This document shows, one piece after another, positions 40,501 through 51,480 of a stretch of 64,000 nt of DNA. The notes beneath the pieces are model-generated. The model had not been told where the DNA came from. It saw nothing but the letters and a program-made list of their open reading frames with translations, and made no database searches. The position numbers were made by a program, and so were the translations under genes. Source of the stretch: Vermamoeba vermiformis (taxonomy: Eukaryota; Tubulinea; Echinamoebida). Location of the stretch: assembly GCA_045837725.1 (NCBI GenBank), contig JBEWZL010000163.1:248001-312000 (forward strand). Direction: 5' to 3'. Numbering within the stretch: position 1 is the stretch's first letter; every line of letters starts with the position of its first letter.

Positions 40501-42188
40501 TGACAGACCACATGGGCCAGTTTATCAACGCCTATGCTCAAAAGTTGTTTGCCCCTATTGTCCGTGCCCTTGTCCTTCGATTCGTCAAAACACGCATGCC
40601 GCTCAATGTGGACATGTCAGCTGTCAGCGAACAAGCATTGAAGACCTCACTTTTGACCTGGATTCAGACAAACTCCGTCACCGTGCCTTACGCTGATCAA
40701 TTGACCAAGACACTTTCGGATGTTTCAAACTGTCGTGACGCGTGGAGATTAGCTGCTAACGTAAGATCATATCATTTTGTATCTCGCCCAGTGCTAACAT
40801 CAATGCAGGAGAAAACTACGCTGCTCACCCAAGTTCCCAAGCTCGAAGCAGAACTTACGAAGACTCGTCTCGAATATGCTCAGTTCACGTGGATGCACGA
40901 AGAGTCACTCAAGTACGAGAGTGCCGATGTCAGTTCACAAGCCCTCATGCGCTCAAAGCTGCTGGAAAACCTTACGACCAATGTTCAAGCAATTCAGAAC
41001 ATTGACAAAGCGATCCGCGAGTGCAACAAGTCTCACAACGACTTGGAGACTGAAGTGCTCAAGGCTATGCAGTGGCACTACGGTCAGTTCACTCCTAAAG
41101 GCAAACAAGTGAGCGAACATCCGACCTTGAAGACTTTCCAAGAGGCGATTCAGTTGCGCAGACAAATGGTTACTTTGTTGTTCGATAAGGTCAAGAACGT
41201 GAGTGACCTCTGCATTGCCATTGTGGACTTGGAAACATCGCGTGCCCCTCCCAAGAGCAAGAGTCCGTTGGCCATCAACACTGCTCATCAGACTTACTTC
41301 CAACTCGCGCAACAGTACTACCTGAGCGCTCACTCATTGCACCAGTTACGCACTGAAATCGACGAAACAAAGAAGAATACTGAGCAACTGAGCAAGGACC
41401 ACAAAGAGCTCTCGAAGACAAGCGCTGAGTTGAACTCTGAAGTGGCCAACTTGTCAGCTGTCATTGGCGATTACCAACAGAAGTACAACAGCAACAAAGG
41501 CATCGTCAAGACTTCGCTTAATCACGTGCAAAACGCATTTGACGGCTACACACAATTCTCCAATGAAGTTGAGTCATTGTTGAGTAACATTGTGAACATT
41601 ACCGACGAGAAGTGGGAGTCCGTAGCTCAAATGCACGCAGTCGCCAAGAAGTTGCAACGAAACTTGAAGTCGCTCGTGGCAGACTTGGAGACGTTCCTTA
41701 AAATGGCGAGTGATTTCCTGGCATTGACTGACCACGATGATAAGGTCGGTGGTGACAACCAAAAGTCAGTCGATAACATCAGAGTAAGTACAACGGGCAA
41801 GCTCATTGCTGCGATCAGTATTAACCGCAACTTTCCTCAGTCCCGCGCAGACAAACTCGTGGCCTTGGAGAACAAGATTGGTCAGCAAGTCAATGAGCTC
41901 GTGGCACAGAGCTCTGACTGGCAAGCACAGCAGTCTGACGGCCCACTCACTCAGAACTCGCAAGAGCAATCAGTCGATGACGCAGAGCAATCAGACAAGC
42001 CTCGTGCCTTGATGAAGAACTCGACTGCTTTGAGCATCTTGAAACGAGTGCGCGACAAGCTTGAAGGTCGTGACAAGTCGGGCGAGAAGAAGTGGTCCAT
42101 CCCCGAGCAAGTAGAATGGACTATTCACGAAGCCACTTCCCTCGACAACTTGGCACAACTCTACGAAGGCTGGACTGCTTGGATCTAA
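31592..42188 (+). CDS. SMG1: PI3K-related kinase SMG1 (nonsense-mediated decay)
   Basis: SMG1 phosphorylates UPF1 in mRNA surveillance. Twelve exons (31592-31767, 31822-31975, 32029-32456, 32504-34492, 34627-35298, 35349-35499, 35550-37283, 37332-39567, 39616-40382, 40428-40760, 40809-41783 and 41841-42188) give 3,320 residues (human 3,661). A long helical-repeat half and FAT region come first. The kinase domain follows, with VLVGSDGRQYPYLLKG, catalytic loop GDRHLDNILID (about residue 2105) and metal motif HIDYNVCFEKG. SMG1-specific text includes ALGITGVEGSFR and LLEAFVYDPLVDW. More than 1,000 residues separate kinase and C-terminus, typical of SMG1 alone. The FATC end is EATSLDNLAQLYEGWTAWI, nearly identical to animal SMG1. 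All catalytic residues are present. Confidence 0.97.
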
Positions 42189-42385
42189 AAGGATTACTTT
42201 TTGTTACTTCAGCCGTTGCTTCACTGCAACTTACCTGTGCGCTAGCGCCGTGCTTAATCGAGCGGAACAGAACACTACATCAGTTACATACACTCGGCAC
42301 ATCAATCATAATTACACACAGTTCCAGTGCACGTCAAATAAACATAATTTTTATCGTCACTATTTACATTCTATTCTACAAGCAG

Positions 42386-42726
42386 CTACATGAATGAGTT
42401 ATTAAATTTGGCGTTAAATCTCCACTCATCTTCCTTCACATCACGCACCTTCTTGCGCAAAAATTGTTGCATGTCTTGCACGAGCTCTGTAGATTGGGTA
42501 AGCCCTTGAATTGAGGAACAATTTTAATTATTTTTACCTTGCTCTACGACGGCAATTACGTCAGGAGTTATGAATGTGGCTTCTTTCTGACGCACGTACT
42601 CGTCAATTTCTGTCGATCAGGTCAGCAATAACGTTTAAACAATTCAAAAAATACTGCTATCTTACCGGGCAACACGACCTCTGTCGATGATCTAAGTGCT
42701 ACTGGTGCTAATTGTCTTCGAGCCAT
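42386..42726 (-). CDS. small conserved-looking protein of unknown function
   Basis: I do not recognise this gene. Three exons (42726-42666, 42609-42538 and 42486-42386) with good splice sites (donors GTAAGA and GTAAAA) join in frame to give 77 residues. It starts MARRQLAPVALRSSTEVVLP. The centre is LPEIDEYVRQKEATFITPDV, followed by a predicted helix (VEQELVQDMQQFLRKKVRDV), and it ends EDEWRFNAKFNNSFM. There is no signal peptide or membrane segment. The two-intron structure with kept frame argues for a real gene. A small complex subunit or a histone-fold-like protein is possible, but that is a guess. It shares a promoter with the GT-motif gene. Confidence 0.65.
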
Positions 42727-43031
42727 TGTTATTCAAATTTAAAATTGCTTTTTGGCGGGCTAACGAATCTACAGACAAACGCCGTGGATCTACCCCACTT
42801 GAATTGCTTCGTTAGTTTATCGCGACGAAGGTGCGAAATATGGTCTACGTGAAAGATTGAGGCCAAATATCGCAGGTATTTCGCTGTAACGTTTCGAAAT
42901 CATTTTGACAGTCAAATTTAGCTTTTTATTTTTTCGAGGCCAAATTTGTCTGTAGGATTCGTTGATTATCGCGCAGTCTGTTTACGTGGACACCACGTAG
43001 CTATATTGTATATTATATAACCACCAATAGA
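42727..43031. promoter_or_regulatory. shared promoter with inverted and direct repeats
   Basis: This 305-base head-to-head spacer carries an E2F-like TTTGGCGGGC at 42751-42760. An inverted repeat pairs 42763-42779 with 42945-42962 (17 of 18 bases; TACAGACAAA arm). A direct repeat TTCGTTAGTTTATCGCG (42808-42824) recurs as TTCGTTGATTATCGCG (42958-42973). The sequence ACCACCAATA just before the start also precedes LIG4. Confidence 0.5.
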
Positions 43032-44255
43032 ATGAATAAATTGGGTGAATTTTTCCAGACTCGTCGATCAAAGCGAGGATTGCACAAAGAAACCGTGCCA
43101 TTTCCACCACTTTCAGCCGAAGAAGAGAAAGAAATTAAAGATAAATTAGGCATTGAACCCACAGCTGATTTGGAAGCCACAGTCAGATCTACTCTACGTA
43201 AAATTAAGCAAGTGGAAATTGAGGAAGGTGCAACCGGAGACGAGGATTATGAAGAAATAGGCACAGTGCGTATTAAGGGCATGCCTGATGGAGATAAATT
43301 TGGCACAATAAGGCGGAAGAAAGTGCAACAAGAGGAAGATGAGGATTGGTCCGGTACTGTCCGAATTTATTCAGATCCGCAAGCTTTCTTTAGCGATGAT
43401 AGAGCCACGAGTGAAGATAAGACAGACGATACAGATACTGGCGATGATCAATATGGCACAATGCGCGTCAGACACGACTCGTCAGATGAGGACGAAGAGG
43501 TTGATAAAAAAGAGGACAAGACTGATAAAAAGAATAATAGACCCAAAAGAAAGCCATTCAGCAAGCGCGTTAAAAAGAACGAGCCTCAATTTGTGTATAG
43601 GTTAGTAACGAATTTGTACAAATTTATTCTTCCGGATCTTGGTTAATGAAAAAATCTGTGTAAATTACAACTTATAGCTATGCCTTTAAATTAATTTATT
43701 ATGATATTTAGACCCCCTGAAGAGTGGGAATTAAATATTATTGCAATCGAGCGAGGCGAATGGAGCGAGCATATGTCAGAAGAGGCTTTCAGAAAATACA
43801 AAAAAGAACGACCAAAATTAAAAGACTGCGCATTTTTAGTCGAAGAAGAAGAACAAAGTACTAGTAAGTCCTTAATATTTAAAGTTTACGGCTTTTTTTA
43901 TGTTGAGATTTTTTCGTTTTATGGCGGTGGATCTACAACTAACGTATTTTTGACGAATAACCGACAATTTAATATCAATGATCGTAATTATATTATATTA
44001 GTATAATACTGACCCTTCGAATCAGATCCAATGGCGTCAATCTTTGCCGGCAATAATAGTCAACCCGCACCCCGCAGAAGTTCAGGCACGGTACTTGGAG
44101 CGCAACGAATGAAAGAACATTCCAATGAGGATAATAGCGATAAGAAGAGCACTCTGACAAATTCGAGCGGTACATCCGTCGATCCAGTGCAAGGACAACG
44201 AGCATTTGCTGCGATGAAGAAGGCTGGCGCCGCTGTAAACATCAAAAAGAAGTAG
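43032..44255 (+). CDS. acidic protein with repeated GT[VIM]R motifs, no kinase domain
   Basis: I do not recognise a full-length family. Exons 43032-43600, 43712-43863 and 44026-44255 give 316 residues. Four short motifs recur in an acidic background: GTVRIKG (residue 77), GTIRRKK (91), GTVRIYS (108) and GTMRVRH (142). A fifth, weaker one is SGTVLG (264). These resemble the GTMVR/GTVRV/GTMKR phospho-threonine motifs in the linker of Hippo/MST kinases that dock MOB1. No kinase domain lies upstream, because the divergent small gene starts 305 bases away. The middle PPEEWELNIIAIERGEWSEH and YKKERPKLKD looks folded. The tail is Ser/Thr-rich and basic. A signalling scaffold is an inference only. 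Confidence 0.75.
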
Positions 44256-44606
44256 TTCCAGGCCCACGATGGCGCTATTAGGGTTAGATAGCTTGTAATA
44301 TAGTCGATTTACCATTTTGACCGTGAGTCTTGCTGCTTTAGGTTTGCGAACTTAGCCGATCGCGAATCTAACTGCTCGACCTCGCTTTTACTTTGTTTAT
44401 TTGTAAGGAAATAAACACTTGGTCGCTTGTACATTTTAGCTAAAATACGAGCACTAATATCCCCCTTGTTATTGTTCTTTGTGGATCTCCAGCAGAAATT
44501 TATTTGCGAAAGCAGCGAATTATTGTTTCGTCCTTTTTGCCTTTTGACACGAACACCAGTGTCTATTACGTTATAGTTGTGCAGAGGAACGAGTAATACA
44601 ATAGAA
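44256..44606. other. spacer between the GT-motif gene and PRPF4
   Basis: I see no supported gene here. A 119-codon open frame on the minus strand (44309-44668) runs across the PRPF4 start codon and shows no domain, so I treat it as chance. Confidence 0.5.
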
Positions 44607-46504
44607 ATGGACCCACCGAAAGATCGCATATATTTTGGCAGCATCGAGTTGCAGGCCCAAGAGCGCATGGTAATTTTATTTTAATTATTTACAACATTTA
44701 CAAACATAATTATCGTTGATTAGCTATGCAGAGAAATAACTCGATATTTTTTTTATTTTCATTTATTATTTTCCTACGGTAATCAGCTATATCTTGCAAT
44801 TAATCTGGATATTTTGTAATTGATTTTTTTAATTTAGCAACAAGGAGATGCTGGTGGTGACGATGACAGCGGTGATGACGATATGCCCATGCGAGATCTG
44901 AGTCTGTTGCCCTTCAGCGAGAAGACAGAAGAAGAGATCAGAAAGCAACAAGAAATGCTCAATCAACTTGAAATGGACAAAAAAGCGCGTGAGATAGTAG
45001 TGCCCACGAGTGACGAGCTCGTCATTGAACGATTGCGCGAACTCGAAGAACCCATCATTTTGTTCGGTGAAACGGTAAGACATTGTTGAATTAAATCATT
45101 ATAGTGGCATATTATTAATATAGTCCTCGAGTAGAAACCAGAGCGACGAGCACGTCTAAAGAAAATTCTCGTGTCACGTGGTATCACTGAAGGCATGCCA
45201 GCAGCAGTGCGAGTATTGCAAGCGACACACGGAGGAGGATTTGGACCTGATGAGGCGTGGTTTTATGAAGGCACTGAGGAGCTACTTGAAGCACGCAAAT
45301 GGATTTTGAATTATTCGCTGAGCAGAGCTAAAGAACGCGTGGCAGCTGAGAAGGCTAAAAAGGATCAAAAATCAGGTGACGCGATGGTCGATGTTGGACA
45401 AGAGGACGGCGAGTCACCGCAGAGCAGAGAACGATTGTACACCGATTTAAAGGTAAGAGAACACTAGCGATTGCCAGTCCTTCAACCACGTTCTAATATC
45501 TAGTATTTGCATTACAGAAATTCACACAGAACTCATCCGAAGTCGGCGATGAGCGCACAGTCTCGTCGTGTTCATTCTCGCCTGATGGCAGTCACTTGAC
45601 TACGTGCTCGTGGAACAATTTGATCAAAGTGTGGGATGTTGAGACACTGCAGTGCGTCAAAGAGATTCGTGCGCACAAAGAACGTATTTCACACGTGACC
45701 TATTATCCCTATGGCAATCCAGTCATCAATTACGGCATCAAGCCTGAAGAAGCTGCGGAGAACACAGCACCCAGAACCCTGGACTTGGCCTCGTGTGCCG
45801 CAGACAACACGATCAAGTTGTGGAACTCGACTAGTGGCACAAGTCTCGCGACACTGACTGGCCACAACGACCGTGTCTGTCGCTTGGCATGGCATCCGAG
45901 TGGCAAATACTTGGGCTCTACTAGCTTCGACATGACGTGGATGTTGTGGGACCTCGAGACAGGCAAGTGTCTCTTGGAGCAAGAAGGGCACTACAAACCT
46001 GTCTACGCCATTGCATTCCAAGGCGATGGTTCGCTAGTGGCTACTGGTGGTCTCGACTCGATTGCAAGATTATGGGACTTGCGCTCAGGCAAGCCAATCT
46101 GGAACATGCGCGGTCACGTGAAACAAATCTTGGCCGTGGACTGGGCACCCAATGGCTATCAAGTGTTGACGGGCAGTGACGACCACACACTGCGCATATG
46201 GGACTTGAGGAAGAAGAGCTCAATCTACATCATCCCCGCGCACACCTCACTGATCTCCAGCGCGAGATATCAACCCAAATATGGCAACTACGTGGTGAGC
46301 AGTTCGTACGACAAGACCATCAAGCTGTGGTCCATGCAGGACTTCAGTCTCATCAAAGTGCTCAAAGGCCACGGCGACAAAGTCACGCACGTGGAGCTCT
46401 CGCCGCGCAGCAGTGAGCACTCGCAAGCCCCTGCGCTCTTCGCTTCCACATCGTTCGATCTGACGTGGAAGACGTGGAAGATTGATCACTCCGTCACCGT
46501 CTAA
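44607..46504 (+). CDS. PRPF4: U4/U6 snRNP protein Prp4 (WD40)
   Basis: This is a U4/U6 di-snRNP subunit of the spliceosome. Exons 44607-44669, 44838-45074, 45135-45452 and 45518-46504 give 534 residues (human 522). The N-terminal SFM/PRP4 region has LPFSEKTEEEIRKQQEML, VPTSDELVIERLRELEEPI and ILFGE, then PERRARLKKIL. From about residue 207 there are seven WD40 repeats, with clear blades at WNNLIKVWD, DNTIKLWN, DMTWMLWDL, DSIARLWDLRSG, DHTLRIWDLR, DKTIKLWS and DLTWKTW. This order of N-terminal helix and seven blades is specific to Prp4. Confidence 0.96.
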
Positions 46505-46797
46505 ACATCAGATCTGGGCATTGTTTTTTGCTCATTTCTCCCTTGTAATTAAATAATTCCGTTTCGCGTCCATTGTCGTCGTCTAAATATGGCTTTTTGT
46601 CCTGTTCTGTTGCTCGATCCAGATATTTTTTGTTCGATGATATTTCCATAGCAATTGTATTTTGATATTTTTAAATTTATTAACATTGATAATATTAGTT
46701 AAATAGCGAGCAATGGTACATAGATTAATATTACCAAATTATTTTCACAAGGTTAGATGTACATGTTATTCTCGTTTCTCTTGCTCTTGTTATCATT
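46505..46797. other. AT-rich spacer 3' of PRPF4
   Basis: AT-rich sequence. It probably holds the 3' UTRs of PRPF4 and of the NDUFB2-like gene. A 51-codon minus-strand frame near 46500-46655 has no features and is likely chance. Confidence 0.4.
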
Positions 46798-47260
46798 TTA
46801 ATGTTCGCCCTAATATTATATTAGTATGTGGATATTTTATATTACTAATACACGATGCTAGTATCAATATAACGGCTACTCTACTCATATTAAAATCAAA
46901 ATAATTTTGAAATTGTTATAATTGATTCAACGCGTCAAAAATTAATAATAATGCCCGTATAATTACATTATTTCGTTATATTGCATATAGATATTTTTTT
47001 GAGCTTACCAAAAACACTGATCTCCAATCTTTTCGCAATCTGTAGAATATCCAGAACCACATTGTAGCGCCAACAACAACAGCAGATCGCTTGTGGAAAG
47101 TCGATACATGAGGAGGCTTCCAACCACCATAAGGCTTGCGGCTAGCAGGCTCAAAGGTAGCTGTGTGATGGTGATCGTGAGCAGCGTGATGTGCTCCGTT
47201 GCCGTGACCATGTGCAGCCTCGTGAGCGTGGCCGTGTCCGTGTGCGTCGTGGTGACTCAT
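46798..47260 (-). CDS. NDUFB2: NADH dehydrogenase (complex I) beta subunit 2-like
   Basis: This looks like the small NDUFB2 (AGGG) accessory subunit of complex I in the inner mitochondrial membrane. Exon 1 (47260-47009, 84 codons) starts MSHHDAHGHGHAHE and is His-rich. It then has KPYGGWKPPHVSTFHKRSAV and the signature MWFWIFYRLRKDW, close to plant MWFWVFYRAKQD. A good donor (GTAAGC) follows VFL. A tiny second exon at 46809-46798, after ACTAATATAATATTAG, would add GEH and stop, giving 87 residues ending FLGEH, like FLG in the family. Read without splicing the frame ends at 46976. The N-terminal His cluster may bind metal; in several lineages the His-rich part is C-terminal. Confidence 0.75.
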
Positions 47261-47616
47261 GGTTGATATCGTCAATAAGAATGGAGAATGAATTTGGCGG
47301 CTGAATTAAATCATTTGAACATTTCCCGCTGGCAGATTCGAACAGACGAGTGTCAACAATGGAGGCACTATAGATTTATACAATATTGTGGTATTAATAA
47401 GGAATTCAGGAGTAAATTGCGTACGGTTGAAACGTTATTACGCACATCCGTAAACCGGCGTAAGTTAACTGTCTATTATATAATTGGGGCCCCATTAATT
47501 TAAAAAATACCAATAATAATATAGTTACGACCAAACTGCTTTAAATTACGTTATTCATATTTTTATTATTTAGCAGATCCGCCCCCAACTTGGTTGTAAA
47601 ATAGCAGAGCTCTAAC
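47261..47616. promoter_or_regulatory. shared promoter of NDUFB2-like and LRR genes
   Basis: A 356-base head-to-head spacer with an E2F-like AATTTGGCGG at 47291-47300, 31 bases before the NDUFB2 ATG. An open frame at 47288-47503 (+) has no domain or splice support, so I do not call a gene. Confidence 0.45.
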
Positions 47617-49432
47617 ATGGAAAATGACTATGACGACTGTGATTGGTATCGCAAGAACGAAGATGGATTGTACTGCATTGAAGTCACAACGAATAGATTT
47701 TCAGATCAAGAATTGCAACGCATAGCACGCGCTATACAAGACAACAATAGACACACTGATAGACTAAGCATATCATGCAACAAATTTTCAGTGGCTAGAG
47801 TCACAGCACTCGTCGAGGCACTCGAGCACAACAGATCTGTCACCGTCTTTTCAATTTTTGAAAGTCAAATTAACGAGACTGTCGCAACTGAATTATGCAA
47901 GGCAATAGAATATGAAAAATGTAGAATACACACATTAGAACTCATGCGCAATCAAATTGAAGATAATGGCGCCAAATTACTCGTGCAGGCATTGAAAACA
48001 AACAAAACTATTACCAAGCTCAGTTTATTAGGCAATATTTATCGATTTAAAACATTCGCGTCTGCAATTAAATATAGCACATCAATACGAGTGCTCAGAC
48101 TGCACTCGGAACGCCTCAAAAATGAAGGGTGCAAAAACCTCGCGGATGTGCTGAAGAACCATCAAACAATAGAAGCCTTGCATGTATTCGAGCCTGATCT
48201 GGCCGAGAGGAGTGTCGCGCAGTTAATAGAAGTGCTGCCAACAGTCAAAGCTCTGACAACTTTTGAACTGGAATATGATGAGTCCTTCGATGACCGGACC
48301 AGCAAACTGCTCGTGACATTGATGAACAGCGGCACACTGACAGCACTCGCTTTGAAGGCTAGATTCGCGTCATCGAGTGCTGCACGTGTGTTGAAGAAGG
48401 CGCTGATGACAAACACCGTGTTGAAGTCGTTGAAACTCGTGTCGAGTGACTTCAACACGGGCGGCAAGGCAGTGCTCAAAGTGATGCAGGCACTCAAAGT
48501 CAACACGACATTGGAGCACTTGAACCTCGCGGGCAATGAATTTGGGGGCGCGGAGTGGGGGCACAAGTTACTGCGCTATTTGAAGCCAAACTCGTAAGTG
48601 ACACGTGTCATGAATTAATGACATCTGGTTCGATTCAAATTAATGCTTGGTGTCAAAAAGTGTCTCGTTCTAACTCGCTTGTCACAGTACATTGAAGTCA
48701 TTGAATCTCTCTTCCACACGCCTACACAACTGCATCCAACCGATTTCAGAACTCATTCGCTGCTCGTCTTCATTGACAGATCTGAATCTGCGCCACAACA
48801 AACTCGAGTACCTCGTCAGTTATGTGGCCGGAGCCCTGCACGATAACACTACACTGAAGAGACTGGCTTTAGGCTACAACGGCGACTTTGGCATTAGTTC
48901 CAAGGCCTTAGCTTACGCACTAAAAACAAATGTAACGCTGCAAACCCTGGACTTGGAGAGCAATTACTTCGAAAAGGAAGTGCTGCACGCGTTGAAGTGC
49001 AACAAGACCATCACACAGCTCAATGCGCGACATATTTTTTGTGGCGGCGATTCAATTATTGGCGTCATGAAGTCGTTGTTAGACAACAATACAACGCTGT
49101 GGAAGATGGACTTTTCCGAGAATGGATTTAGCTGGGACGAAGCACAGCAACTCAACAAGTTGTTGGAACTGAATAGAACGCGCAGAGCTAGCGCTGTTCA
49201 ATTGTTAATGGCAGCGCAAACCATTCTGCTGCCCAACGACCGTGGAATATTCAATGCACTGCCTGACGAGCTGATTGAAATGGTCTTGCGGCACTTTCAG
49301 CTCGAATTCACCACTGCAGCACACAAGATCATTGCACTGGCCTTGGACCGAGAGTTCTTGAGCCCTTCGCGCACGGACTACAGCAGATTTAATCAGTTTT
49401 GGGACTTGGTATTGCAAGCTAACCACGTCTGA
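47617..49432 (+). CDS. leucine-rich repeat protein (ribonuclease-inhibitor type) with C-terminal F-box-like motif
   Basis: Two exons (47617-48593 and 48688-49432) give 573 residues. About 14 repeats of 27-29 residues follow the RI/NLRC pattern, for example the segment IHTLELMRNQIEDNGAKLLV. There is no signal peptide, NACHT or membrane segment, so it is probably cytosolic. Near the end, FNALPDELIEMVLRHF (about 514-529) looks like the first part of an F-box (LP-E-L/I---L). F-boxes usually precede LRRs, so the reverse order here is odd and the call is tentative. Repeats in exon 1 are more degenerate than in exon 2. Partner and role are unknown. The intron carries TGACACGTGTCA. Confidence 0.8.
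48599..48610. repeat. intronic palindrome TGACACGTGTCA
   Basis: A perfect 12-base palindrome that begins in the donor-site region (GTAAGTGACACG...) of the LRR gene's only intron. It is the same core as in the NIF3L1 and MDM31-like introns. Confidence 0.7.
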
Positions 49433-49865
49433 CATTACATCTAGATCGAGCTGAGATCTGCGGATTCATGAACGAAGAAACAGCTAGCTAAGAACGACGG
49501 GTTAATACTTCGCTAAGCGTTACATATCCATAAGAGCTGAACATAGACCAAAGAGGTCATTTACTGGCTCATTTGATCAAGCGAACGGTCTCGAAGACAG
49601 ATCGTGGATTAGCTTCTTTAGCTTGGCCATTTAGCGCATTGTTGGGCGTGCTGATGCTAGTAAGTGCCAGTAATGTTTAGAGCTATCGTATATTTAGATT
49701 GTACCTATTACTTACTATTTTTGGTGCTCAAGTATTTCATCGTTTGCGTTTCAAAGAATGGATTTGTTGGAAGCTCTACTTATCATCATGTGGTTTCGTG
49801 GCTCTTTTATTTCTAAAAATAGTCCATTGTAGCTAACAGCGATCTGCAGCTGTTTCCACGATAAT
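49433..49865. other. spacer before the secreted gene array
   Basis: This 433-base spacer shows no open frame, RNA gene or repeat I can support. It should contain the promoter of the first secreted gene. Confidence 0.5.
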
Positions 49866-51243
49866 ATGAAACTTTTGTTGATTCTGCTGGCAGTTGCCGC
49901 GATCTTGGTGGTAAGATTGACTTAAGCATAGTTAACAATTATTTTAGGGTTTAATACATCAGCTATGCTAAGCATCAACTATTATTATCCTACACAAAGG
50001 TAAACTGACGATATTTTCAGATCGAGGCCAAAACACCCACATTCTATGCCAGGAATATTGTTCAACAGCAACAATACGCATATTATTACGTTGTTCAGTC
50101 GATCGATGTAAAAACTGGAGCAACAGGAGATATTATGCCGACTTACCTTATCATGGGCGAGCCTGTGTAAGTTCTCTTCAAAGATTACAACATTTCTAAT
50201 TTGCGGACTTAAGAGCATATGTTTCGAATATTGCTGATGTTAGTTCGGACGGCATAATGTGCTACAGCGAAGGAGGTGAAAAGATCACGTGCCTAAACCT
50301 CAAAACAAAAACATTATTGCCTATTCTCTACGCAGAACAAGTACCAGGAACAGGAATATCGGAGTGAGTAATCATTATTTAAATTTACGTATTTTCAACC
50401 TGTTCTAATTGGATTCTGTTTACCTGCCAGCATTCTTTTTGATCCAAAAAAGAATCAGTTCCTATGTAAGTAGCAGTAGTATTGTTATCGCGTATTGCGC
50501 ACTAATATAATACAAATCAGTTGTCGGCAACAACGGTATTACTGCAACCTTAACGAGCTATCAGCCTGGATCATTCCCTGAACTGTGTAAGCGAATGTAG
50601 TTGAGTTCTGCATTATTTATTTACCGAAGCATACATAGGGACTGCACTAGGTACCATTCAAAATCAATACTACACTGCTACTGGTACTTTGGACGCGGAG
50701 AATCAGTTCATGTACTGGATTTCATATTTTAGTTCAGACGGCGACAATATAGAATATTATCTCTCATCCGTAAGCGTATTTCTCATATGTGTACGTGGCT
50801 CATTAATTGCAGGCCTCCGTTGATCTGCCTTACCAGCCTTCCTTCCTCGTTAAGCTGGATGTACCGAGCCTCATTACCGTCCAGACTCTTAAATACGATC
50901 CTAAACAGAAAAAATTACTTTTCTTTGCCGGCACTTTAAATTCCGACAACAGTAAGTACTGTTGCTAGCCCGTATTCTTGTTTAACAACCGTTTTTAGCT
51001 GCCGACTTGACGATCTACACCGTGGATCCGACTTACGGAAATTGCACTGCGATAAAGACCGATCTCACTTATTCTACCATTCAAGCTTTCAATTATGACT
51101 ATAACTCTCGGCTGATCTACGCCTTCGCAGATGGACCCACGCCTAATTATCAGTTCTATACTATTGACGCAGTTACTGGTACCACTATCAATGTTGCGAA
51201 TACTAAAGCGAATGTTATGGACCTCGTTATTGTTTACAACTAA
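49866..51243 (+). CDS. secreted DxxTG-repeat protein, tandem family copy A
   Basis: First of four tandem paralogues. Eight exons (49866-49910, 50021-50166, 50244-50363, 50431-50465, 50521-50586, 50639-50769, 50813-50951 and 50999-51243) give 308 residues. Exon 1 is a signal-peptide core (MKLLLILLAVAAILV). The mature part has repeated blade-like units: SIDVKTGATGDIMP, LNLKTKTLLPILY, FDPKKNQFL, YDPKQKKLLFFAG, YTVDPTYGNCTAIKT and YTIDAVTGTTINV. This pattern of beta-strands around D-x-x-T/S-G turns suggests a small six- or seven-bladed propeller of YVTN type. There is no membrane anchor. I know of no function for the family. Exon 4 is 35 nt in all four copies. Confidence 0.82.
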
Positions 51244-51480
51244 CGATAAGATCCATGTTTACATTTTGAGTACAATAAAAAATTAATTATTGCCTGCATG
51301 TTATATAAGGAACGATATCGCATAGGAAATTAGACAAGAACATCTAGTGCCTAATTTATCTTATAGATCTTCTAGTCGTTGCTTCAGAGAAGCTGTTGAA
51401 ATTCCGATCTATTCTCTGAAAATGAATATTTTTACTTTTTTTTTTGGACATGTCTTGTTGTATCTTTCGTCCAAAGTAAT
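51244..51480. other. spacer between copies A and B
   Basis: 237 bases with an AATAAAAAATTAATT poly(A) region at about 51281. The rest must include the copy B promoter. Confidence 0.4.

Noticed and set aside
44309-44668. 119-codon minus-strand frame
   Set aside because: It crosses the PRPF4 start, has no recognisable domain and no promoter-side support.
46500-46655. 51-codon minus-strand frame overlapping the PRPF4 stop
   Set aside because: Too short and featureless; likely chance within a 3' UTR.
47288-47503. 71-codon plus-strand frame in the NDUFB2/LRR spacer
   Set aside because: No family features; the region is better explained as a shared promoter.
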